Shown here: positions 50,125 to 59,400 of the stretch, one piece after another
Layout: each line of letters opens with the position of its first letter
Position numbering within the stretch: position 1 is the first letter of the stretch
Assembly: GCA_045222295.1 (NCBI GenBank)
Contig: JBGUXP010000003.1
Location: 218,948 to 282,947, forward strand
Reading direction: 5' to 3'
DNA: 64,000 bases
Source of the DNA: Colimorpha sp045222295
GTDB taxonomy: Bacteria; Bacteroidota; Bacteroidia; Bacteroidales; P3
Program-made: the position numbers and the translations under genes
The notes under the pieces: model-generated
What the model saw: only the letters and a program-made list of their open reading frames with translations
Database searches by the model: none
What the model was told of the DNA's origin: nothing

Positions 50125-50179
50125 CGGAGTATCAGAGGAGTCTCCATCCATGCCTCCTATTAAAAGAAAATGCAAAAAA

Positions 50180-51331
50180 CTATTTTCCGTAGGGAATCTC
50201 TTTCAATCTAACACCCACCCGCAGGGCGAGGGTAAGAATGAGGGGGAGCAAAGCCAAGCTCAAGCCACACCAGACGACCCAGACGGCGGCGCCAAGGAAG
50301 CAGACCTCCTGCAGCCACAGCGCCCATTTCGGACTGCGCTCCAGGCGTATGGCAATGAGTATCAGCAGCGGCGAAGCCCAGAGGATGTTGAGGTTCCACT
50401 TTGTGCAGTAGTGGTCGGTACCAAACCACATGAATAGCAGGAACAATCCCACCAGACCCACCAAAACAAACAGCGCCCTGTCAGCCCAACGCGGCCAACG
50501 GCAACGCCATGTCAGCACTGCCACCGCTACAAACAGCAGCGCAAAGGCCGCCACCGGCGGAAAGCTGCGACTCAGCGGCTCACGCCTCTCAGACAACAAC
50601 AACTGCGACGGGTAGACGACATAAGAGTTGCCGCAATCGGCAGGGGAAAGACACGCCCATTTCAGCTCTGCCTCCATCTCCTCGGGCAGGAACATGCGCT
50701 CGTTGGCATCACAAACATGGTCGGTGGGCAAACCGAAGAGGATGTCGATGCCCAGCTGCCACCATTCGAGGGTTCCCTTGAGGTTGGCCGTCACCAACCG
50801 CCGATAGCTTGTCGGCTTCGTCTCGCGACTAAGTTCTATATCGGTATGACCCAAAGCCAAACGCACCATGTCGCGGATGCGTGTGGCACAGTTGTCGGTG
50901 AAGAAATCGTATTTGTAGTAACGGCACTCCGGCAGGTAGTTCTGTTCCAAAAGCAGGTAGAGGTTGTTCACCTCCTGCGGTGTGAAACAGAGACGCTGCT
51001 CCCTGACCTCGCGTCCCTCGCAAACATATTCCACCATAAAATGCTCGAAAGTGCTGCGTCCCAAACAGTAGTTGAGTTTGCCGCGCATGAACTTCCAGTA
51101 AAAGTGTGGCGTATTGAAGTCGAAGGTGCCATAATTGTATACTAGATCAATCCCTTGGGCTGTATCACAGATGCGGATGGCGCTATGACCGAAGGTGGTA
51201 TAGAAGTCGTTGCCCGGCCCACAGGTGAGCACACTGGCAGTTGCCGTCTCGCTCAAAGGCAAGGTCTGGGCTTCTGCCCGACCCATTAAACCCATTAGGC
51301 TCATTAAGCCTATAATAAGCAGTCTCCTCAT
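50180..51331 (-). CDS. Lnb-like (DUF4105) envelope protein
   Basis: 383 residues from the ATG at 51331, one base after the MscS stop. Signal peptide MRRLLIIGLMSLMGLMGRAEAQ; the periplasmic DUF4105 domain with TFGHSAIRICD and FFTDNCATRIRDMV (His and Cys of a papain/NlpC-like site), followed by five C-terminal membrane helices (from about residue 270). DUF4105 has been described as the N-terminal domain of the Bacteroides lipoprotein N-acyltransferase Lnb; the helix-bearing layout fits, so lipoprotein acylation is a good hypothesis for this protein, not a proof. Confidence 0.75.
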   Translation of the reverse strand: MRRLLIIGLMSLMGLMGRAEAQTLPLSETATASVLTCGPGNDFYTTFGHSAIRICDTAQGIDLVYNYGTFDFNTPHFYWKFMRGKLNYCLGRSTFEHFMVEYVCEGREVREQRLCFTPQEVNNLYLLLEQNYLPECRYYKYDFFTDNCATRIRDMVRLALGHTDIELSRETKPTSYRRLVTANLKGTLEWWQLGIDILFGLPTDHVCDANERMFLPEEMEAELKWACLSPADCGNSYVVYPSQLLLSERREPLSRSFPPVAAFALLFVAVAVLTWRCRWPRWADRALFVLVGLVGLFLLFMWFGTDHYCTKWNLNILWASPLLILIAIRLERSPKWALWLQEVCFLGAAVWVVWCGLSLALLPLILTLALRVGVRLKEIPYGK

Positions 51332-51332
51332 A

Positions 51333-52406
51333 TCAGTCTCCTGTTCCAATTCTCTCGCCCTCCACTGCCACAGGACGGTCGACGGCGGTGCGATGTTCCA
51401 TGTGGATGGGCTCACCCGACTTGCCTTGGTGTACAGTGACTTGCGGGAAAGGAATCTCCACACCGGCATTGTTGAAGGCGATGTAGATATCCTCACGGAT
51501 ATGCTTCCACAACTCCCAGTAGTCCTCCACCGTGACCCACAGCCATACGGAGAGGTCTACCGAACTGTTATTCAAATCGCTGACAGCAATCACTGGCGGC
51601 TTGGGGTCCCACTTGATGAGCGGCTCAGCCTTGATGACCTCCCACAGCACCTCCTTCACCTTGGCCAGGTCGCTGCCATAGGCCACACTCGCCACCACGT
51701 CGAGACGAATCAGCGGTTCCTTGGTGTGGTTGATCAGCGACTTGGTAGCCAGTTCGCTGTTGGGGATGATGATGGTGCGGCCGTTGAAGGGACGCATGAA
51801 GGTGTGGAAGATACGGATTTCCTTGATGTAGCCTTTGTACTGGCCGCATTCGATATAGTCATCCACCTTGAAGGGCTTCATCAACAGGATGATAACGCCA
51901 CCGGCGAAATTCTGGAGCGTTCCCTGCAAAGCCATACCGATGGCCAGACCCATGGCACCCAGAAGCGCGATGAACGAGGTGGCCTTGATGCCGATGACAT
52001 CCATGGCCATGATGACAATCATCGCCTTGAGCAGCACATCGACCAACGAGCCGAGGAACGTCTTCAACGATGGTTCGGCACTTCTCTTGTCCAGCGCCCG
52101 GATGATCATCTTCTTCACCATCTTGGCCAGCTTCATGCCAATCCACAGAATGAGGATGGCAACCAAAAGCTTGGGAATAAACTCCACCGTCAGCTGTACC
52201 AACGCATGCAGACCGTCCTTGATAAGGGTATTCTCACCCGTAACCACATCTTTCAAGTCACTGAGGTCCATGTTCTTCACACTATCCATCACGGTAGTCT
52301 TGATACTATCAACTGTCTTCAATCCTTCCGGAGCTTGCATCGGAGGTGTTCCGCCCTGGGCCGCCGCAGCAATCAACGCGGCATTATTGTCATCCAATAA
52401 TAACAT
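51333..52406 (-). CDS. Small-conductance mechanosensitive channel (MscS family)
   Basis: 357 residues from the ATG at 52406, after the promoter at 52429; the extension to 52493 is outside the transcript. A hydrophilic N-terminal extension of about 50 residues precedes three helices. The pore helix region reads LLGAMGLAIGMALQGTLQNFAGGVIILLMKPFKVDDYIE, the MscS signature, followed by the beta domain GTIKEIRIFHTF-type segment (YKGYIKEIRIFHTFM). It protects against osmotic downshock. Coupled to the Lnb-like gene (TGA-T-ATG). Confidence 0.94.
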   Translation of the reverse strand: MLLLDDNNAALIAAAAQGGTPPMQAPEGLKTVDSIKTTVMDSVKNMDLSDLKDVVTGENTLIKDGLHALVQLTVEFIPKLLVAILILWIGMKLAKMVKKMIIRALDKRSAEPSLKTFLGSLVDVLLKAMIVIMAMDVIGIKATSFIALLGAMGLAIGMALQGTLQNFAGGVIILLMKPFKVDDYIECGQYKGYIKEIRIFHTFMRPFNGRTIIIPNSELATKSLINHTKEPLIRLDVVASVAYGSDLAKVKEVLWEVIKAEPLIKWDPKPPVIAVSDLNNSSVDLSVWLWVTVEDYWELWKHIREDIYIAFNNAGVEIPFPQVTVHQGKSGEPIHMEHRTAVDRPVAVEGERIGTGD

Positions 52407-52428
52407 AGATACTCTAATTTTAAAAATG

Positions 52429-52437
52429 CAAAAGTAC
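52429..52437 (-). promoter_or_regulatory. -7 element of the MscS-Lnb operon
   Basis: TActTTTGC on the minus strand, 22 bases before the ATG at 52406. Confidence 0.7.
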
Positions 52438-52468
52438 AAAAAACAATCGACATATACGAAAAAAAGTG

Positions 52469-52477
52469 TATTTTTGC
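52469..52477 (+). promoter_or_regulatory. -7 element of the AlkZ-related gene
   Basis: TAttTTTGC, 48 bases before the ATG at 52526, divergent from the MscS promoter. The leader contains an AATTCGC-type repeat (52483-52525). Confidence 0.6.
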
Positions 52478-52482
52478 ATTCT

Positions 52483-52525
52483 AATTCGCTCAATTTGCAT
52501 AATTCGCCGACAAAATATTTCGCCG
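52483..52525 (+). repeat. AATTCGC-type array in a 5' leader
   Basis: AATTCGCTCAATTTGCATAA followed by TTCGCCGAC and TTTCGCCG, related to the array at 30313-30391. Confidence 0.55.
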
Positions 52526-53185
52526 ATGAAAAACAAGATTAGCAGTTGCCCCGAACTTATGGAGGCTATCCAGCAGATAGGCCTTGTGCCGTTGTTGGAC
52601 AGCGGCATCCCGGGCTTCTCGGCCGACGAGCTGGTGGCACCCGAATGCCGCTATGTGATAACCGACGACGGCTGGGACTGGCCCCTCTGGGACTGGAAAG
52701 GCCCCATCGTCACCGAAGGACATTTCGCCTACGGCAAATTCTTCGGCGGCAAAGCCGGATTCGTCTCAATGGACTGGTGGCCCGACCTCTGCAACTACCG
52801 CCGCCATAAATACCCCGAGCCGGAGCCCGACAGCATCGAGGGCACCGTACTCGAAATCCTCCGCGTCAACGGCAGCATAATCACCCGCGACCTCCGCTCC
52901 GCCTGCGGCTTCAACGGACCCAAGATGCGCAGCCGCTTCGATAGTTATGTCACACGTCTACAGATGGCCTGCCGCGTGGTGACCGAGGACTTCGTCTATC
53001 CAACCGACAAGCATGGCAACCGCTACGGATGGGGCTGGGCTCTGCTGACCACCCCCGAGCACCTCTTCGGACACCCACAGGACACCTCCCGTACACCCGA
53101 AGAATCACTCCAGCGCATTTTATCACACCTCAGAAGGTTTTTACCGCAAGCCACTGAGAAACAGCTATTAAAGCTCATCGCATAG
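52526..53185 (+). CDS. AlkZ-related/winged-helix-like protein
   Basis: 219 residues from the ATG at 52526; the earlier in-frame ATG at 52466 lies in the promoter. The block WPLWDWKGPIVTEG followed by AYGKFFGGKAGFVSMDWWPDLCNYRR is the core of a widespread family annotated as AlkZ-related. The C-terminal half resembles a winged helix (TVLEILRVNGSIITRDLRSACGF). AlkZ itself unhooks DNA crosslinks, but the catalytic QxQ/QxD motif of that glycosylase is not seen, so the function is unassigned. Single gene, convergent with the giant gene. Confidence 0.65.
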   Translation: MKNKISSCPELMEAIQQIGLVPLLDSGIPGFSADELVAPECRYVITDDGWDWPLWDWKGPIVTEGHFAYGKFFGGKAGFVSMDWWPDLCNYRRHKYPEPEPDSIEGTVLEILRVNGSIITRDLRSACGFNGPKMRSRFDSYVTRLQMACRVVTEDFVYPTDKHGNRYGWGWALLTTPEHLFGHPQDTSRTPEESLQRILSHLRRFLPQATEKQLLKLIA

Positions 53186-53237
53186 CCTTTGCGCCATCGT
53201 GGGAAATACCCTCCACGTAACACCCTCATACTTAGCA

Positions 53238-53312
53238 CCAACTCCTACCCAACTCCCTACCAACTCCTACCATGGTAGGAGTTGGTAGGGAGTTGATAGG
53301 GTGATGGCAGGG
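53238..53312. repeat. Intergenic palindromic repeat, copy 5
   Basis: The best copy: a 46-base perfect palindrome (53250-53295) made of two half-sites each way (CAACTCCCTAC, CAACTCCTACC, then the mirror), centred on CCATGG, with degenerate half-sites outside. Between two convergent genes. Confidence 0.95.
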
Positions 53313-53360
53313 TGACGACACTACCCATACCCCTCCCGAGCGATATGGAAAGGACAAAAA

Positions 53361-53389
53361 AAAGAGGATGCCAAATTGGCATCCTCTTT
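53361..53389. terminator. Terminator of the giant surface-protein gene
   Basis: AAAGAGGATGCCA-AAT-TGGCATCCTCTTT hairpin with a poly-A side, i.e. a T run when read on the minus strand; 18 bases after the stop codon. Confidence 0.93.
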
Positions 53390-53406
53390 CACGTTGACGT
53401 CACCTA

Positions 53407-56400
53407 CTATTTGAGGATAACACGCTTGATGGTGGTACCGAGTTGCGTATGGATACGCATCGTGTAGGTACCGGAAGCCATGTTGCTGAAATCGATGATA
53501 GTGGTGTTGTCATAGATAGCAACCTTGCGACCATTGATGTCATAGACCTCAACTTTGCTCACATTGCCGTTGGCCTCGATGTTGACCAAACCGTGGGTCG
53601 GGTTCGGGTAGATGCTGACGTTGAGTTCAGCTTCTTCAACATCATCGATGCCGTTGTTGATGGTGAGGTGGAGGGTGACGGTAGAGTCGCAACCGGCGAC
53701 GGTGGTACCCTCCCAAGTGTAGTCGCCACTCTGGGTGTAGGTCTGGCCGTGCCAGGTGTAACTATTGTTGGCAGTTACATTCTGTTCGGTTGCAACGCTG
53801 TGGTTGATGGTCAGCACAAGGGTGTCGTTGCCGTCGGTGTAGGTACCGCTCTGGGTGTAGGTGGTACCGCGCCACACATAGCTGTCGCATTCAGTCACCT
53901 CGGTGCGCGAGCACTGGTTGATAGTTAGGTTCAGCGTAACGATGCTGTCGCAGCCATACTGGTTTCCAGCCACAAAGGTGTGGGTGAGGTTGTAACACGA
54001 GGCGGTGATGCCTGTGTACTCATACCAGTCGTAACTGTTGCAGGCGGTGACGGTCTCAACACCGGTGGTGCTGTTGTTGACAGTGAGATGGAGTGTATCG
54101 TGACCATCAATAAAGGTGCCACTCTGGGTGTAGAGTACACCATGCCATGTAACGCTGTCGCAGACAGTCAGATCAGTGGAAGAGCACTGGTTGACGGTGA
54201 GGTGCAGCGTGATGATGCTGTCACATCCAACGGTGTTGGAAACGACGCGGGTGGCCGTGTCGGTCGACTCGGTGAAGATGCGACCATACCAGCTGTACAT
54301 GTTGCAGGCAGTGGCCGTTTCAACACCAACGCTGCTCCGGCGGATGGTCAGTCTGAGGGTATCATGGCCATCGACGAAGGTACCGCTCTGGTCGTAGACA
54401 TTGCTATGCCACTCGTAGCTGTCGCAGGTGTTCTCCTCGGTGGTGGAGCACTGGTAGACAGTGAGGTGGAGCGTAACGATGCTGTCGCAACCAAAGGCCT
54501 TTTCGAAGGCGTGGGTCACAGTGGTGCTCTCGCTGAGGAATCCATGCTCGTACCAGCTGAGGCCGCCACAGACGGCAGCAGTGGTGTCGCCAGTGGGCTG
54601 TTCCTTGATGGTCAGGTTCAGCGTATCGGCACCAATGATATATCTACCGCTGGCGTTATAACTCGAACCCTTCCATACATAGGTGCCGCAAGCTTCGACA
54701 TCGGTGGTGGAGCAGGAGTTGACAGTGAGGTGGAGCGTCACAGTGCTGTCGCATCCGACGGCATTGGTGAAGACATGGGTCAGGTCGCCACTCTCAGTGA
54801 CATTCATATGCTCATACCAGTCGTAGCTGCCGCAGACGGTGACGAGGGTATCGCCCGTGGACTTCTGCTTGACGTTGAGCACGAGGGTATCGTTGCCGTC
54901 CTTGTAGGTGCCAGAACTGCGGTAGACATGGCCGTTCCAGGTGTAGCTTCCGCAAACCGTGGTGTCGGTCTTGCTGCACTGGTTGATAGTCAAATGCAGC
55001 GTCACCGTGCTGTCGCATCCGGCGGCATTGGTGAAGACATGAGTCAGGTTGCCACTCTCGGTGACATTCACATGCTCATACCAGTCGTAGCTGCCACAAG
55101 CTTCAGCGGTGGTGTCGCCCGTGCTGGGCTGGTTCACCGTGAGGCGGAGCGTGTCGTTGCCATCGTTCCAGACGGTGCTGCTGCGGAAGGTCTGACCGTG
55201 CCATGTGAACTGACCGCAAACCGTGGTGTCAAGCGTCGAGCACTGGTTGATAGTCAGGTGCAGGGTGACGACGCTGTCGCAGCTGCTCTGGTTAGCTCCA
55301 GCAAAGGTGTGGGTCACAGTGGAACTCTCGGTGAGGCTGTGCTCATACCAGTCGAAGCTGCCGCAAGCCTGAGCGATGGTGTCGCCCGTGCTGCTGTGGT
55401 TGACAGTAACGACGATGGAGTCGCCAGTGAGGATACTCGGAATCGAGCGAGAAGTGGTGATAGGTATCTGCGTGTTGCCGTAGGGGATGAAGACGGTGTC
55501 GCAACCGGTGTAGTACACAATCTCAGGAACATCCTTGCTGGGAAGCACGTTCGAGGGCTGCTCGAGGATGATGGCCAGCAAGCTGATGGTGCTGTCGCAA
55601 CCGTACTGGTTGGCACCAATCAAGGTGTGATCATAGGTTCCAGTCACGGTGATGTGGTTGCCGTACCAGTCGAAGCTGCCATAGGCAATGGCGAGGGTAT
55701 CGCCAACACTGCGGCGGCTGATCGTCAGGTGCAACGTGTCAGATCCGTAGACATAGGTGCCGCTACTGGTGAACGGCATGTTATGCCAGACGTAGATGTT
55801 ACAGGCAGTCACTTCCTCAACCGTGCACTCGGTGATAGTCAGGTGCAGCGAGACGATGCTGTCGCAGCCATACTGGTTGCCACCCTCGAAGGTGTGGTCG
55901 ACGGTCATCGACTGGTTCAGACCGGTGTACTCATACCAATCGTAGTTGCCACAGGAGGTAACAAAGATATCCTTATGGTTGGCGCGGTTGATGGTGAGTC
56001 GCAGTGTATCGTAGCCATCGCGGAACACTCCGCTACTGGTGTAGGTCTGACCGTTCTTCTCCCACACATAGCTGTCACAGGCAACAGCCTCGGTGGTGGA
56101 GCAATCGTTCACGATGAGGTGCAGTGTAACAACGCTGTCGCAACCGTTGCTGTTGATGCCGACGAAGGCATGGTCGACAGTGGTATCGGTAGTCATACCG
56201 AGATGCTCATACCAGTCGAAGCTGCCGCAAGCACGGGCGATGGTGTCGCCGTGCGAGGCACGGTTGATGGTGAGTATCAAGGTGTCATGATCGATGCGAT
56301 AGATTCCACTGCTCGTGTAGGTGTTACCGTGCCAACGATAGCTCTCGCAAGCGGTAGCCTCGGTGGTGGAGCACGAGAAGACCGTCAGGTGCAGCGTCAC

Positions 56401-59400
56401 AATACTGTCGCAACCCGCCTGGTTATAGTTGGCGAAGTGGTGGGCGACAGTGGTATCGATGGTAAGTCCGGTATGTTCGTACCAGTTGAAGCTGCCACAA
56501 ACCTGGGCGATGGTGTCGCCAAAGTTGCTGCGGTTGATAGTCAGGTTCAGCGTATCGTTGCCAATGATATAGGTACCGCTGGCATTGTAGACCGAACCGT
56601 TCCACTCGTAGCTGTCGCAAGCAACGGCGTCGGTGGTGGAGCACTGGTTCACCGTCAGATACAGTGTAGCGACACTGTCGCATCCAGCAGCATTTGTGGT
56701 GGTGTAGGTAACATTGTTGATGGAGCTGGTGTAGACCGTACCATGCCACTCGTAGCTGTTGCAAGCACTCACAACCTCGATGCCGCGCGTACTACGGTTG
56801 ATGGTGAGAATCAGCGTGTCGTTGCCGAGAGTGTAGACACCGCTCGAGGTCAGAAGCAGGTTGTTCCACTCGTAGCTGTCGCAAGCAGTAACCTCCTCCG
56901 TCGAGCACTGGTTCACCGTCAAGTACAGCGTCGTGATGCTGTCGCAACCAGCCACATTCTCGGTAGTGTCGGTAGTAATGATGGATTCAGTGTAGAGATT
57001 TCCGTGCCACTCATAGCTGTTGCAGGCAGTGGCAACTTCGATGCCGCGGGTGCTGCGGTTGATTGTCAGCACCAAGGTATCGTTGCCATAGGTGAACACT
57101 CCGCTGTTGGTGTACGGAATACCATGCCAGATGTAGCTGTCGCAGGCCGTAATCTCGGTCGTCGAGCACTGGTTGATGGTCAGGTGCAGCGTAACGGTGC
57201 TGTCGCAGCCGTTGGCGTTCACCGTGGTATAGGTGGCAGTGTCGGTAGCAGCGAAGAACTCTCTTCCGTGCCAGACATAGCTGTTGCAGGCGCTCACCAC
57301 CTCGCTGCCAGTAGTGCTCTGGTTGATGGTCAGCTGGAGAGTGTCCACGCTGGCGCAACCGGCCTCATTGGTGTAGCTGTAGGTGTAGCTGCCGCTGACG
57401 CTGTACGGAGTGTTGTTCCAGGTGTAGCTGTCGCAAGCCGTCTCAGTGTAGAGGTTATTCGTGGCGTTGTTCACCGTCAGGTTGAGGATGTAGGTCGTCT
57501 CCACATTCTCGCTGACCACGGTGTACATATAGACGCCCGACTGAGTGTAGGTCTCGCCGCTGAGTTCCCATGCGAAGGAACCGCAGACGGTCTGGTTGAG
57601 CATCACAGTGTCGTACACAACGTCGCCGGCACCAGGTCCGAAGATAAACTGGACGGTGTGGTCGGCATCGTAGTTGATACGGAAGTAGTATTCTGTAAAT
57701 TCTTCTTCAACGAACCTAGGCATAAACTGGTAGGAGGCTGTGGTGTCTCCATTGAGATTCAGCGACTGCCCGTCGACAATGACCTGATGGAGCTCGCGAC
57801 GGTTCCGGGCAACCTCGTAATCGTCAACCCACTCATTCGAGATACTGTAGAGGGAAGTGCCGTAGTACCAGCCTTCATAATAATTATAGGTAATCGTAGT
57901 GTCTCTGCCCCAGAGTTCACCGGAGACAGCACCTCCGTTGTTGCTAAAGGTGATGCTGTGCGGAGCTCCCGCGGTCCAGAAGCCACTCCAATAGTACCAC
58001 CAGCCGCCATTCTCACAGAACATCTTCACAATCACTGCATAATGAGTATTCATCTGCAAGCCCGTGAGCTGGTAGCTAATGTTCGTGTCGTAGGAGGTAA
58101 CGTTGACAGTGGTGTAGTTGCCGCTGAAGGTCAGGCTGTCGGCGTTGAACTCGTCGTACAGGCCGTAGGACACCTCATAGGTGTGGGTACCCACTCCGGC
58201 AACCCAGTTCACCCAGGCCGTCGTGTCAAACGGATCGGTCACATGCATATTGTACATGCTGTTGCAGCTCGTCTCGTCATAGTACGGACCATAGACCACA
58301 TTCAGTGTGTGGTTAGCACCGTCGTTCGGGATGCACACATCATAGATAATGTATCCGCTGCTGCCCATCCCTTCATAGACCTTGATATTGTCGAGGGCAA
58401 GAGACTCTCCGTCGAGGGCAACGCTTACCACTCGACAGAACTCACCGGCTACGTTATAATACTCACCCTTCGAAGGCACGAACGTCACCAACTGGTAACA
58501 CCCACCTTCACCCTCATACACAATCGTCGTATCGTTGTGGATTCGCATTTGATTGGTGTAATCCAACAAGTAACCGTCGCCTGTCATGTCTATCGTCACT
58601 TCCTGAATCGTGACCAGATGCAGCTGCTGTGTGCTGTCGCAACCGTTGCTGCCCGTCGTCGTGTACGTGTAGTATCCCGGCTCCGTGTACACTTGGCCGT
58701 TCCACACAACAGGATTGCCGTCGAAGACAATCGTCGTGTCAACCCTCTGGCTGTGGTTGATAGTCAGGTTCAGGATATAGCTCACATAAGTCGAGTCGTT
58801 CCAGCGGTCTACCACATACACGCCAGACTCGTTGAAGCAATACCACCCGTTCTCCGTGCAATACTCGTCACAGGCAGTCACATACTGTGTCTCACCTGTC
58901 AGCATCTGCAAGTGCAGGTAGATGATACTGTCGCAACCGTTGGCTCTGGTATTGAAGGACTCGTACCAGCCACTCTGCGTCAGCGTGTCACCATTGAAGA
59001 CATAGTAGCTATCGGTGGTGACAACCGTAGTGTCAAAGTAGTAGTTCTCGTTGACGGTCAGCACCAGCATACCAACACGGAGATAGTCATTTTCGTCATA
59101 GTACTCAACATTGTAGTAAGTACCACTCTCACAGAGATTATTGGATCTCGTCCAATAGCAGCCGCAAGAACTCACAACATAGGGTTCTTCGTTAACCAGC
59201 GGCAGCACCGTGATATGATGCCACACAATGCTGTCGCAACCCTCTGCATTCGTGTACCAGTTATAATATTCATAATCGTTATTGTAGGTGTAGCCCCACT
59301 CATCCACATACATACCGTAGGCAGTATCATAGAGGTGGGTCTCACTGCTCTGGTTGATGGTGAGGTCGAGGAAATACACTCTGCCTGTGTTGTAATCATA

